From Benthortus sp964440495 (lineage in GTDB: Archaea; Thermoproteota; Nitrososphaeria_A; Caldarchaeales; Wolframiiraptoraceae), in the NCBI GenBank assembly GCA_964440495.1, contig CAYTSD010000004.1:1-57816 (forward strand): 57,816 bases of DNA, given 5' to 3'. Shown piece after piece: positions 1-8,178 of this stretch. The notes under the pieces are model-generated. The model ran no database searches, was not told where the DNA came from, and saw nothing but the letters and a program-made list of their open reading frames with translations. The translations under genes were made by a program, and so were the position numbers. The stretch's first letter is position 1. The number at the start of each line of letters is the position of its first letter.

Positions 1-70
1 CTCTAGGAAGAAGATTCTGAAACTTATTGACGCATTTACTGAACGTGTTGTAGAGAGGGGTGGAAGAATA

Positions 71-586
71 ATGACGCCTGAGCTGTATGAGCTTGCCTTC
101 GAGGTTCTCACAGTCCTAAAAGCCAGCGAATCTGAAAGACTATCAACGTTTACTATCCAAGAGGATAAGTTAAGGAAGCTCATCGAATCCTTGAGAGTTA
201 GATTACAGGCTGAACAGGAATCGGCTGAAGAGTTTATGCGTGTCGCCGCCAAGCTTAAGAGCGATCTAGTTAGGATGCTTTTTAGGATAGTGGCGAGTGA
301 CAGCATAAAGCATGCGGACACGATGATGCTTATCCTATCCATTATTGAAAGGGGAGGTGAGGTAGAGGTAGATGAACTAGACCGTGAGATTCTTATGAAT
401 CTGTTATCTAAGGAGGAGATAGTTCACGTCCATAGCCTCGATGAGGTTAAACAATTTCTACCCCACAGGATTATCAAGATTCTAGTCGAAGCAATCGAGT
501 ACGATGAGAGAAAACATGCTCAGATTCTTAAGGAACTCTTAGACTACGCTTCAACGAAGCAGGATCACTCCAGCCAGGATCGTTAG
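71..586 (+). CDS. Ferritin-like helical protein (partial or uncertain start)
   Basis: An all-helical protein of 171 residues with two E/H-rich segments (IKHAD near residue 78 and EYDERKHAQ near residue 147) typical of the ferritin-like four-helix fold, which often binds a di-metal centre. The reading frame is open upstream to the window edge, so the true start may lie outside and this ATG may be internal, although a purine-rich stretch (gagaggggtgg) precedes it. The last 36 bases overlap the convergent uppP gene. The function is not recognised beyond the fold; a peroxide, iron or membrane-associated role would be a guess. Confidence 0.6.
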   Translation: MTPELYELAFEVLTVLKASESERLSTFTIQEDKLRKLIESLRVRLQAEQESAEEFMRVAAKLKSDLVRMLFRIVASDSIKHADTMMLILSIIERGGEVEVDELDREILMNLLSKEEIVHVHSLDEVKQFLPHRIIKILVEAIEYDERKHAQILKELLDYASTKQDHSSQDR

Positions 587-1378
587 AGCCGCCAACCCTA
601 GAGTAAACACGTAGGTCTTCACCCTTATCGAGATTTTTAGTAGGAAGTCTATTGTTGGAATGGAGGCCGCTGTCGCTGCCGTGAAGGCAGCCAACACTAT
701 CAGAGGATTTATCCCTAGGGTTAGTGTTGGTGCGATGGAGAGGGCGTATAGGCTTCCCCCAAGCGTGGCTGGAATCCCCATCAGGAAGCTGAGCCTCAAT
801 GCTTCTCTAGGTCTATAGCCCATTAAGAGCAAGGCGAAGAGAGTTATCCCACTTCTACTTATCCCAGGTAGTGCTGAGAATCCCTGAGCAACTCCCGCAA
901 TAAGTCCCTCCAAAACTCCTACCCCTCTGCTTGAGGAGGCTTCCTCGACTCTCTCCCTCCTCCAAGAGATTATACCTGTCACGGCTAGAAGCACGCCTAC
1001 CAAGATTATGGCTGCGGCGCTCTCTAAGGCCTTTAGAGAGAAGATGGCTAAGGGCACTGCCACGAGAGCCGTTGAAGCTAGGGAGGCTAGTAGAAATCTT
1101 AGGAGAGCGGCGTCCTCTCCATGAAGATGAATCCTGGGAAGGGCGGTTAAGACCTTTAGAAGCTCTCTCCTAAAGTAGATGGATGCGGCTGCAACCGTCG
1201 CTCCATTCAGGAACAGTCCAAGTAGGTAGGAGTCGCTGGCCCTAAGCCCGAAACCCATGAAGAGGAGGAGTAGAAGGGTCTTGCTGCTTACGGGAAGCCA
1301 CTCAGAGACACCTTGGATAACTCCTGCTAGAAGCGCTGTGAAAGCTCCGGAAACACCCTCCAAAGCCGTTGAACCCAT
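551..1378 (-). CDS. uppP: Undecaprenyl-diphosphatase-family phosphatase (UppP/BacA)
   Basis: An integral membrane polyprenyl-diphosphate phosphatase of 275 residues. It shows the two family signatures: a GVxQGVSEWLPVSS segment near residue 19 and a PGISRSG segment near residue 170, each in one half of an inverted repeat of membrane helices. In bacteria the enzyme recycles the C55 lipid carrier; in archaea it probably dephosphorylates dolichyl or other polyprenyl diphosphates used in protein glycosylation. The start ATG is followed directly by hydrophobic helices. It is convergent with the ferritin-like gene and divergent from homoserine dehydrogenase. Confidence 0.88.
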   Translation of the reverse strand: MGSTALEGVSGAFTALLAGVIQGVSEWLPVSSKTLLLLLFMGFGLRASDSYLLGLFLNGATVAAASIYFRRELLKVLTALPRIHLHGEDAALLRFLLASLASTALVAVPLAIFSLKALESAAAIILVGVLLAVTGIISWRRERVEEASSSRGVGVLEGLIAGVAQGFSALPGISRSGITLFALLLMGYRPREALRLSFLMGIPATLGGSLYALSIAPTLTLGINPLIVLAAFTAATAASIPTIDFLLKISIRVKTYVFTLGLAALTILAGVILLR

Positions 1379-1459
1379 CTCCTTCGCCTCAACTTGGGTT
1401 GAATCCTTAAATTTTCTGCGTCGGCTGCGGCTTAGAGACCTTCAAGGAGGTTAAAGAGG

Positions 1460-2482
1460 TTGCGGATAATCTTAGCTGGATTCGGGGTCGTTGGGAGAAG
1501 CCTCCTCGAGATAATAGGGGAGAGAGGTGGAGAACTGAGGAGGCTCTACGGCCTAAACCCACGTTTCGTCGCCATAGTCGATAGAGGAGGAGCCGCAGTA
1601 TCTGAGCAAGGCTTAGAGCCTCTACAAGCCCTCCAAGTTAAGAAGCTTAAGAAAACAGTGGCGGAGTATCCTGAGCTAGGTAGAAGAGGTCTAGGGGTTG
1701 AGGATGTCTTGGATGATGTCGAGGCAGATATCTACATAGACGCTACCCCCACAAACATTATCGACGGAGAGCCGAGCTACACTTATCTACGCAAAGCCCT
1801 CGCCAAGAAGCTCCACGTGGTGACCGTTAATAAGGGGCCCTTAGCTCTAGCTCTCCCAGCCTTAAAGGAGATCGCCAATCATAGAAGAGTGATTCTGAGG
1901 TTCAGCGGCAGCGTCGGCGGCGGAATGCCTGTAATAGAGTTTGCCCGTCAATGCGCGATGGGTGACAGGGTCATAAGGGTTGAAGGAATATTGAATGGGA
2001 CAACGAACTATATTCTCACAAGGATGGAGGAGGATGGGCTGAGCTTCGAGAAGGCTCTTAGGGAGGCTCAGGAAAAGGGATTCGCTGAACGCGACCCCAC
2101 ACTAGACATAAAGGGGCTTGACACAGCAGCAAAATTAGTAATCCTAGCAAATGAGGTTCTGGGAATAAAGTCAACGATACAGGATGTTAAGATAAAGGGA
2201 ATCGATGAGATAAGGTTAGAGGATGTGGAGAAAGCCGCGGAGAGAGGAGAGGTGATAAGGCTTCTGGGGAAGGTTGACGGAGGGTTAAGGGTTGAGCCTA
2301 CGGCAATAAGACGTGAAGACCCCCTCGCAGTCAAATATGCTATGAACGCCGTAGCATTCCATACAGAGAACTCTGGGCGACACATCATAACTGGGAAGGG
2401 AGCCGGAGGAAGGGAAACAGCTACAGCAATTATAAGAGACCTAATCCAGATTAAGGCCACCATCACCAGGGGAGGAATCTAA
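1460..2482 (+). CDS. hom: Homoserine dehydrogenase
   Basis: Reduces aspartate-4-semialdehyde to homoserine on the way to threonine and methionine. The N-terminus has the Rossmann motif GFGVVGRS (residues 7-14). The middle part carries the family's NKGPLA segment and the GxxNGTTNYIL signature near residue 180. The 340-residue length fits a monofunctional enzyme without an ACT domain. Translation starts at TTG with an AAGGAGG-type Shine-Dalgarno at about 1444-1450. The stop is one base before the start of aspartate kinase, so the two genes form an operon of the aspartate pathway. Confidence 0.93.
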   Translation: MRIILAGFGVVGRSLLEIIGERGGELRRLYGLNPRFVAIVDRGGAAVSEQGLEPLQALQVKKLKKTVAEYPELGRRGLGVEDVLDDVEADIYIDATPTNIIDGEPSYTYLRKALAKKLHVVTVNKGPLALALPALKEIANHRRVILRFSGSVGGGMPVIEFARQCAMGDRVIRVEGILNGTTNYILTRMEEDGLSFEKALREAQEKGFAERDPTLDIKGLDTAAKLVILANEVLGIKSTIQDVKIKGIDEIRLEDVEKAAERGEVIRLLGKVDGGLRVEPTAIRREDPLAVKYAMNAVAFHTENSGRHIITGKGAGGRETATAIIRDLIQIKATITRGGI

Positions 2483-2483
2483 A

Positions 2484-3896
2484 ATGAGGATTGTAATGAA
2501 GTTTGGTGGAACATCTCTTGGAGACGGTGAGAAAATAAGGAGAGCGGCGGAACTACTCAAGCATTATCTTGATGAAAATGAGGTAGTCGCTGTCTGTTCA
2601 GCGATGAACGAAGTCACAGACAAGCTCTTCAACCTAGTCGACAAAGCATCGAGAGGAAGGAGAAAAGATGTTGAACGTATTCTGTCGGAGTTCTCCGAGA
2701 CCCATGAGAGAGCCGTAGAAGACGCGTTGAAGAACCCTGAGATCAAGGATGAAGTTAAGAGAAGTCTTGGCCGCGACCTTGAGGAGCTTAGGAGAGCGAC
2801 GCTCGGAGTCCTCTATCTTAGGGAGGCTACACCGAGGTCACGTGACTACATCGTATCCTTCGGCGAGAGGCTTTCAACCAGAATCTTCTGGGGAGCCTTG
2901 AGAGAGCTCGGCGTTGAGGCCGAATATCTGGATGGAGGCTCAGCTGGGATAATCACGGACTCAAACTTTGGTGAGGCAACCCCATTAATGGAGGTCACCA
3001 GACTTGAGGTTAAGAGAAGGGTTGGAGCGCTACTAGACCAGGGGGTCACACCCGTCGTCACCGGATACATGGGGGTTAACGAGGAGGGAGTCGTGACAAC
3101 TCTCGGTAGAGGAGGCTCAGACTACACAGCAACCATACTGGGATTCTGCCTCGAGGCCGACGAGGTCTGGCTCTGGAGCGACGTCGACGGGCTGATGACA
3201 GCAGACCCAAGAATCGTCAAAGACGCCCAAGTCCTGCCAAGCGTATCCTACAGCGAGGCCATAGAGATGGCGCTCTTCGGGGCGAAAGGCCTCCACCCCC
3301 GCGCCCTCGAGCCAGCGATGCAAGCTGGAATAATCGTTAGAATCAGGAACACATTCAACCCATCCAACCCAGGGACTATAATAACCTCAAAGCCTAAGAA
3401 GATGGGTGCGGTCGTTAAGGCAGTCCTACTCGTCAGAGATGTAGCCATGCTAACTGTTAAGGGTGCAAGCATGGTCGGGAAACCTGGAACAGCTGCAAGG
3501 ATTCTCTCAACCCTAGCGCAGAAAGGAGTTAACATCAAGATGATCTCTCAAAGCGTCTCGGAGTCAGGTATATCGCTGATAGTTCCGAGAAGAATGTTGA
3601 GCAGGGCTTTAAGCAGTCTTGAGACCTCCCTTCTAGGAGGAGGGGTTGTCAAGGAGATTGAGGCTGAGGATGATGTCAACGTTGTGGCCGTAGTGGGAGA
3701 AGAGATGAAGGGGACGCCGGGAGTTGCTAGCAGAGTATTTGGAGCCGTAGCCTCAAGAGGGATAAACATACGTATGATAGCCCAAGGCTCCTCAGAGCTT
3801 AACATCTCCTTCGTAGTGAAGGAGGAGGATGGAGCAGAGGCCGTTAGAGCAGTCCACGAAGAATATCAGTTGAATAGGCTGGGGCTTCAACCTTGA
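2484..3896 (+). CDS. lysC: Aspartate kinase
   Basis: Phosphorylates aspartate in the first step of the aspartate-family pathway. The N-terminus has the signature KFGGTSLGD (residues 6-14), the catalytic domain has the GGSDYTAT stretch near residue 210, and two ACT-type regulatory units follow from about residue 320 (segments VNIKMISQ and INIRMIAQ). The two ACT units suggest allosteric control by an end product such as lysine or threonine. The 470-residue length is normal. It follows homoserine dehydrogenase with a one-base gap and is surely co-translated with it. Confidence 0.95.
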   Translation: MRIVMKFGGTSLGDGEKIRRAAELLKHYLDENEVVAVCSAMNEVTDKLFNLVDKASRGRRKDVERILSEFSETHERAVEDALKNPEIKDEVKRSLGRDLEELRRATLGVLYLREATPRSRDYIVSFGERLSTRIFWGALRELGVEAEYLDGGSAGIITDSNFGEATPLMEVTRLEVKRRVGALLDQGVTPVVTGYMGVNEEGVVTTLGRGGSDYTATILGFCLEADEVWLWSDVDGLMTADPRIVKDAQVLPSVSYSEAIEMALFGAKGLHPRALEPAMQAGIIVRIRNTFNPSNPGTIITSKPKKMGAVVKAVLLVRDVAMLTVKGASMVGKPGTAARILSTLAQKGVNIKMISQSVSESGISLIVPRRMLSRALSSLETSLLGGGVVKEIEAEDDVNVVAVVGEEMKGTPGVASRVFGAVASRGINIRMIAQGSSELNISFVVKEEDGAEAVRAVHEEYQLNRLGLQP

Positions 3897-3925
3897 AATA
3901 ACACCTCGAACAACATTCTATAGGC

Positions 3926-5065
3926 TTGATAAGAGTTCAGGAGAAGGCTTGCAGCATCTGTGGAACGAGGTCAAGGCTCATCTCAGAGGCTATAGGAGTC
4001 TGTGTAAAGTGTCTAAGAAATAGAAGCGAGGAGGCATTAAGAATAGTTGAAGAAAAACATGCTAGAAGCAGAAAGCTGTTTGGTTTACCTGCTAAGCCTC
4101 CGAGAACGTCTGGAGGGATAAGATGCGTAATCTGCTCTAATGAATGTGTAATTGGAGAGGGTGAGAGGGGATACTGTGGGTTGAGGAAGAATATTGGAGG
4201 AAAGATAGACTCAATCGTGGACTCGGAGCATGGGCTGCTACACTATTACTTAGACCCACATGTAACCAACTGCTGCGCGGCATGGTTCTGTCCAGCTGGC
4301 ACTGGAGCAGGTTACCCGAGATACGCTGTTAGAAGCGGGGCGGAATACGGCTACTACAATCTCGCCCTATTCTTCTATGGATGCAACTTCAACTGCCTCT
4401 TCTGCCAGAACTGGACTCACAAGAAGATAGAGGAAGGTAAGCTTGTAAGTGTCGACGAGCTTGTTGAGAAAACATTACTTAATCAGAGGATTACTTGCTG
4501 GTGCTGGTTCGGCGGCTCTCCTGAACCTCAGCTACCCTTCGCAATAAATGCATCTAGAAGGATATTGGAGGAGAAGCCTAAAAGCAGGGTTATGAGAATA
4601 TGTTTTGAGTGGAATGGAAGCGGAAACCCTGCTCTTGTTAAGAGAGCTGCGGAGCTCTCCTATGAGAGCGGAGGGAACATAAAATTCGATTTAAAGGCAT
4701 TCACTCCATCCATTCACAAGGCATTAACCGGTCAAGACAATAAGCAGGCTTTACACAACTTCGAGATGATTTATAGAGAGTTTTATGAGAGGAGGAGGGA
4801 GGTGCCTGTTCTAACCGCTACGACGCTTCTCGTCCCACATTATGTTGACGCCGAAGAGGTTGAGAAGATAGCTGAGTTCATAGCAGACCTAAGCCCCGAT
4901 ATACCATACAGTCTACTAATATTTCACCCAGATTTCATGATGAGCGATGTAACCGTCACTCCCAGGAGGCAGGTTGAGGAATGCTATAAAGCTGCTTCAA
5001 AGCATCTGAAAAATGTAAACATCGGGAATATCTCTCTTCTCGGATTGGCTGAGGCTGGACTATAG
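3926..5065 (+). CDS. Radical SAM protein, PflA-like, with two N-terminal zinc motifs
   Basis: A 379-residue radical SAM protein. The [4Fe-4S] cluster motif CxxxCxxC is at C153, C157 and C160. The N-terminus carries extra cysteine pairs (C9/C12 with C26/C29, and C67/C70/C74/C84) that look like a zinc ribbon followed by the leader domain shared with the AmrS family. It is a paralogue of the convergent gene at 5060-6136, with which it overlaps by 6 bases. The TTG start is used because the first zinc motif begins right after it. The substrate is unknown; activation of a glycyl-radical enzyme is only one possibility. Confidence 0.8.
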   Translation: MIRVQEKACSICGTRSRLISEAIGVCVKCLRNRSEEALRIVEEKHARSRKLFGLPAKPPRTSGGIRCVICSNECVIGEGERGYCGLRKNIGGKIDSIVDSEHGLLHYYLDPHVTNCCAAWFCPAGTGAGYPRYAVRSGAEYGYYNLALFFYGCNFNCLFCQNWTHKKIEEGKLVSVDELVEKTLLNQRITCWCWFGGSPEPQLPFAINASRRILEEKPKSRVMRICFEWNGSGNPALVKRAAELSYESGGNIKFDLKAFTPSIHKALTGQDNKQALHNFEMIYREFYERRREVPVLTATTLLVPHYVDAEEVEKIAEFIADLSPDIPYSLLIFHPDFMMSDVTVTPRRQVEECYKAASKHLKNVNIGNISLLGLAEAGL

Positions 5066-6136
5066 TCTCCATTCAACCGGCATGAATCTATAGCGTCGAT
5101 AGGTTGCCGGAGGCCTTCCCACGACAGCAATCGGATAGCCGCAGAACTTGCATCTATTCTTCTCATCTAGATGCCACTGGGTTATGTCGAAGCCCTCTCT
5201 AGCGATTACGAGTTTACCGCATCCCGGGCAATAGGTGTTCTCGTAGGGATGGCCTGGAACATTCCCAACATAGACGTAGTTCATCCCCTCCTCCTTAGCA
5301 ACCTTCCAATGACGCTCCAGAGTCTCAACAGGAGTCCAAGGAAAATTCATCATCCTATAATCAGGGTGAAACCTCAGGAAATGAATGGGAACATCTGGGC
5401 CAAGATTATCATGAACCCATCGAACAAGTTTTCTAGCAGCATCCAAGCTGTCTCCAACACCTGGGACAACAAGGTCTGTTATCTCTATGTGGACGTTGGT
5501 TTTATCTCTTAGTTCAAGCAATGTTTGGAAGACAGGCTCTACGTCGGGTATTCCAATGTATTTTCTGACGAAACTTGTTTCCCCATTTCCCTTGAAGTCA
5601 ACTGTGGCTGCGTCGAGGAAGTCTTTAGCCTCATTGACTGCTTCAGGGGTCCAATAACCATTTGTAACGAAGACGTTTATCAGCCCCTCCCTCCTCGCTA
5701 TAACCCCTACATCATGAGCGAACTCCATGAATATTGATGGCTCATTATAGGTGTATGCTATGCCGTGGCTTCCATAGTTTCTAGCCATCTTAACCACGAT
5801 CTCCGGGGTTACGTCGACACCCTCAACCTTTCTACGTTGACTAATGTCATAGTTTTGGCAGTATTGGCACATCCAGTTGCATCCCGTAGTCGCTATCGAG
5901 AAAACACTTGACCCAGGCATGTAATGCATTAGGGGCTTCTTCTCAATTGGGTCAACATGAGCCGTTATTATCTTTCCATACACGAGCAGGTAAAGTGTTC
6001 CATCAACATTTTTCCTTACGCCGCAGAATCCAACCTGACCTGGTTTAAGCCTACAGTATCTTGCGCATGCAGTGCACTTAATCCTTCCGTCGGGAAGTTT
6101 TTCATAGAGCCGAGCAGGCTTTCCTGAAACCTCCAT
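5060..6136 (-). CDS. amrS: AmmeMemoRadiSam-type radical SAM enzyme (AmrS)
   Basis: A 358-residue radical SAM protein of the AmrS family. The leader has C21/C24/C28 and C38, the SAM cluster motif is C86, C90, C93 (GCNWMCQYC), and a C-terminal rubredoxin-like zinc site is formed by CPGC near residue 309 and CKFC near residue 337. In many archaea amrS occurs with a Memo-like and an AMMECR1-like gene; those partners are not in this window. The substrate is not known. TATA elements for this gene and the divergent GIY-YIG gene lie between them. Confidence 0.85.
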   Translation of the reverse strand: MEVSGKPARLYEKLPDGRIKCTACARYCRLKPGQVGFCGVRKNVDGTLYLLVYGKIITAHVDPIEKKPLMHYMPGSSVFSIATTGCNWMCQYCQNYDISQRRKVEGVDVTPEIVVKMARNYGSHGIAYTYNEPSIFMEFAHDVGVIARREGLINVFVTNGYWTPEAVNEAKDFLDAATVDFKGNGETSFVRKYIGIPDVEPVFQTLLELRDKTNVHIEITDLVVPGVGDSLDAARKLVRWVHDNLGPDVPIHFLRFHPDYRMMNFPWTPVETLERHWKVAKEEGMNYVYVGNVPGHPYENTYCPGCGKLVIAREGFDITQWHLDEKNRCKFCGYPIAVVGRPPATYRRYRFMPVEWRL

Positions 6137-6166
6137 AATGCTTCATAGACTAGGTTCTCAGCTCCT

Positions 6167-6175
6167 CTTATAAGC
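6167..6175 (-). promoter_or_regulatory. TATA element of amrS
   Basis: The minus-strand sequence GCTTATAAG lies about 31-39 bases upstream of the amrS start, giving a short leader. Confidence 0.45.
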
Positions 6176-6178
6176 ATT

Positions 6179-6188
6179 AATCTATAAG
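6179..6188 (+). promoter_or_regulatory. TATA element of the GIY-YIG gene
   Basis: AATCTATAAG lies about 25-34 bases upstream of the TTG start at 6213, so the transcript would be nearly leaderless. Confidence 0.45.
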
Positions 6189-6212
6189 CCCGCCCAGTAA
6201 TTCATACTGGAG

Positions 6213-6644
6213 TTGAAGGGGATATACATCCTCCTCCTCAGGGTCAAGAAGCATCTTAGGATTAGAGTTGGGTCTCTGGGAGTAGTAGACTTCGATGAGG
6301 GTGAATATGTTTACGTCGGCTCTGCTCAAAACAGTGTTGAGAAGAGGCTGAGGAGACATCTAAGAAAGAGAAAGCCCCTTAGATGGCATATAGACTACCT
6401 CACCGCAAACCCCTATGTACAGATTCTCAACGCATCCATTTTCCCGCTTTCAAAACCTTATGAATGTAAGGCCGCAAAGATAATATCTTCTATTGGAGAA
6501 ACCTACCCTATTCCAAGGTTTGGCTCCACTGACTGTAGATGTAGGTCTCATCTTTTCAGGATAAACACATCCTTTAGAAGAATAATATCCCGTTTAGAGA
6601 GTGAATTTAAGACCAAGTCTCTTGGCGCTGATCTGCCGAGATAG
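6213..6644 (+). CDS. GIY-YIG domain protein (DUF123 family)
   Basis: A small protein of 143 residues with a GIY segment at residues 3-5 and a YVYVGSA segment near residues 32-38, followed by basic helices (RRHLRKRK) and a conserved C-R-C-R-S-H stretch near residue 108. This matches the DUF123 branch of GIY-YIG nucleases, found in many archaea. The family is expected to cut or bind nucleic acid, but its biological target is not established. The TTG start gives a nearly leaderless transcript. Confidence 0.8.
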   Translation: MKGIYILLLRVKKHLRIRVGSLGVVDFDEGEYVYVGSAQNSVEKRLRRHLRKRKPLRWHIDYLTANPYVQILNASIFPLSKPYECKAAKIISSIGETYPIPRFGSTDCRCRSHLFRINTSFRRIISRLESEFKTKSLGADLPR

Positions 6645-6645
6645 A

Positions 6646-6849
6646 TTATTTTCTCCTTCTTCCATGTTTTCTTTTAACCTTTTCTATTATCATTCTTGAT
6701 TTGTTGATGTCTACTGATATGTTTAGCTCATCTCCTTCTTTAAATGGGAATTGGCTGTCGTGAGCAAGCCTTGCCGGAATGTGTATGTAGAAGTACTCGT
6801 TCCCGCTTACGTGGATCTTCTTCCTGAGATAGCTCTTCGCCTTTAGCAT
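6646..6849 (-). CDS. AbrB/SpoVT-like small DNA-binding protein
   Basis: A 67-residue basic protein. The central part reads like the swapped-hairpin fold (YIHIPARLA, then FKEGDELNISVD), which in AbrB-like proteins dimerises to bind DNA. The C-terminal end is strongly basic (KRKHGRRRK). It may be a local transcription regulator or an orphan antitoxin; no toxin gene is adjacent. It ends one base after the convergent GIY-YIG gene. Confidence 0.6.
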   Translation of the reverse strand: MLKAKSYLRKKIHVSGNEYFYIHIPARLAHDSQFPFKEGDELNISVDINKSRMIIEKVKRKHGRRRK

Positions 6850-6947
6850 GGCTCCTCAAAGGCTGCCTAGATGATTTAACATATAAAATTTGTGGATAAA
6901 CAATGCTGTAATTTTTTCGTGTATTTTTCTTAAGGGTTTGGGCAACG

Positions 6948-6956
6948 TTTTTATTA
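6948..6956 (+). promoter_or_regulatory. TATA element of rps17e
   Basis: TTTTTATTA is centred about 31 bases upstream of the ATG at 6983, predicting a leader of a few bases. Confidence 0.45.
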
Positions 6957-6982
6957 TGCCGTTCTCCGCCTTGGGCTGAGCC

Positions 6983-7213
6983 ATGGGTAAGGTGAGGACG
7001 AGGAAGGTCAAGGTGCTTGCGAAGGAGATTCTCAAAGCCTTCGGTGACAGGGTGTCTACGGATTTCGAGGCAAATAAGAGGCTTGTCGGAGAAGTTCTCG
7101 TCGGAAGGGTTTCGAAAAAGCTGAGAAACAAGGTTGCAGGCTACCTCACGGCTCTAGCTAAGAAGCAGCTGGAGGAGGCTGAGGAAGAGGAGCAGAGCGT
7201 CGAAGCCTCTTAA
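6983..7213 (+). CDS. rps17e: 30S ribosomal protein S17e
   Basis: A small-subunit ribosomal protein found in Archaea and eukaryotes. The sequence starts MGKVRTRKVK and contains the family segments TDFEANKRLV and KKLRNKVAGYLT. The 76-residue length fits the archaeal form, with an acidic tail. A TATA element about 30 bases upstream suggests a very short leader. A C/D box guide RNA candidate begins just after the stop codon. Confidence 0.95.
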   Translation: MGKVRTRKVKVLAKEILKAFGDRVSTDFEANKRLVGEVLVGRVSKKLRNKVAGYLTALAKKQLEEAEEEEQSVEAS

Positions 7214-7236
7214 ATACTGCTGAGACATTTTTCCGG

Positions 7237-7302
7237 ATGCCCCGATGATGAGGATGACCTGCACGGAGCCTATATGAGGAGCATGCACCTCACTGAGGGC
7301 GT
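7237..7302 (+). ncRNA. C/D box small guide RNA (candidate)
   Basis: A canonical box C (ATGATGA, 7245-7251) and box D (CTGA, 7293-7296) flank degenerate internal boxes: D' CGGA at 7264-7267 and C' TGAGGA at 7275-7280. Both guide regions are exactly 12 bases (7252-7263 and 7281-7292), the normal archaeal spacing. The flanks can form a terminal stem (7237-7242 with 7297-7302, including one G-U pair). The D guide would pair with 5'-GAGGTGCATG, which from memory occurs in archaeal 16S rRNA near E. coli position 1050. It sits between rps17e and the MoaD-like gene. Confidence 0.7.
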
Positions 7303-7311
7303 AAGAAGGCT

Positions 7312-7602
7312 ATGGTTGGAGATGAAGGGGTCTTGGAGGTTGAGCTGCTCGGCCCTCTGAGAGCTGAGGCTGGGGGAAGCCCCTCCCTAAGGCTCAGGGT
7401 TAGGGGAAGGGCTAAGCTTCTAGAGGTCTTGGAGATGCTTCCGCCGAGGGTTAGGGAGAGGGTTCTAAGGGATGGAGGGGTTGCCCCGGGAATCCTCATC
7501 CTTGTTAATGGGGTCGAGGTCACGGTTTTAGGAGGCGTCGAGGAGGTCTCTGTAGGGGAGCGAGATAGGGTAACTCTCATACCTATAATACATGGAGGGT
7601 GA
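7312..7602 (+). CDS. MoaD/ThiS/Urm1-like sulfur-carrier or modifier ending in GG
   Basis: A 96-residue protein with a beta-grasp pattern: ELLGPLRAEAGG at the front, an L-I-L-V-N-G strand near residue 64, a DRVTLIP strand, and a final GG (IIHGG). This is the signature of MoaD/ThiS/Urm1/SAMP proteins, whose terminal glycine is adenylated by an E1-like enzyme and then thiolated or conjugated. It may serve molybdopterin or tRNA thiolation, or act as a protein modifier. Cgi121 follows after 3 bases. It is distinct from the ubiquitin-like gene at 18.7 kb. Confidence 0.8.
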   Translation: MVGDEGVLEVELLGPLRAEAGGSPSLRLRVRGRAKLLEVLEMLPPRVRERVLRDGGVAPGILILVNGVEVTVLGGVEEVSVGERDRVTLIPIIHGG

Positions 7603-7605
7603 GGT

Positions 7606-8178
7606 ATGGCGGCTCTAACGAGCTTCGGAGACCTTTGGATTGCGGCAGCGGTCTATAGAAATCCTAGGAGAACCGTCTTAGCAGACCCTGATGCGGTTCT
7701 TGAGAGGGTGAGGGAGCTTAGCGGCGGGGACTCAGTCGTCCAGCTCTTCGACGCAGACCCTATAATCTCTCTCAGGCAGATTCACGCCGCGGTTGCCGCC
7801 GCCTACTTAGCCTTTAGGGCTGGAACCAATATTGCTAGGAGGGTTGAGATTGAGGTTCTTCTGAGACTGGCTGCGGACACCCAGATAGGGAGAGCTCTCC
7901 GGAGGATTGGGGTTAGAGAGGATTCGAGGGAGCTGGGAGCCGCCGTCATGGCCAAGGATAGAGCTGAGGCCTCAAATATTCTTAGAAGGGTTGCCGCCTT
8001 AGTTGGAGGAGAAGAGGTCTCTGAGGAAGCTCTAGGAGACGAGCAGAAGATTGGAGAGGCTTTAAAGTTCTATGGCATAGGTGTGGAGGAGGTGGAGACT
8101 GTTCAGGCGGGCTCGAGGCGGGAGGCGGCTCTCCTCCTAGTCCTTGAACGTATGGCTACGCTAGATGTTGAGCGTTAG
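7606..8178 (+). CDS. cgi121: KEOPS complex subunit Cgi121
   Basis: A 190-residue protein matching Cgi121, the KEOPS subunit that binds tRNA during synthesis of N6-threonylcarbamoyladenosine (t6A). Diagnostic is the central RQIHAAVAAA segment followed by ARRVEIEVLLRLAAD and QIGRALRRIG near residues 80-120. It is preceded by the MoaD-like gene with a 3-base gap. The last 18 bases overlap the convergent Sua5 gene, which makes the t6A precursor, so two steps of one pathway sit back to back. Confidence 0.88.
   Translation: MAALTSFGDLWIAAAVYRNPRRTVLADPDAVLERVRELSGGDSVVQLFDADPIISLRQIHAAVAAAYLAFRAGTNIARRVEIEVLLRLAADTQIGRALRRIGVREDSRELGAAVMAKDRAEASNILRRVAALVGGEEVSEEALGDEQKIGEALKFYGIGVEEVETVQAGSRREAALLLVLERMATLDVER

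Noticed and set aside
2068..2466. Open frame antisense to homoserine dehydrogenase
   Set aside because: Shadow frame; serine- and isoleucine-rich product without domain signals.
4935..4960. TGATGA motif inside the first radical SAM gene as a possible guide RNA
   Set aside because: It is inside a well-supported reading frame and lacks paired D, C' and D' boxes at 12-base spacings.
6646..6849. AbrB-like protein as part of a toxin-antitoxin pair
   Set aside because: Neither neighbour (GIY-YIG protein, S17e) is a typical toxin and no small partner frame overlaps it.
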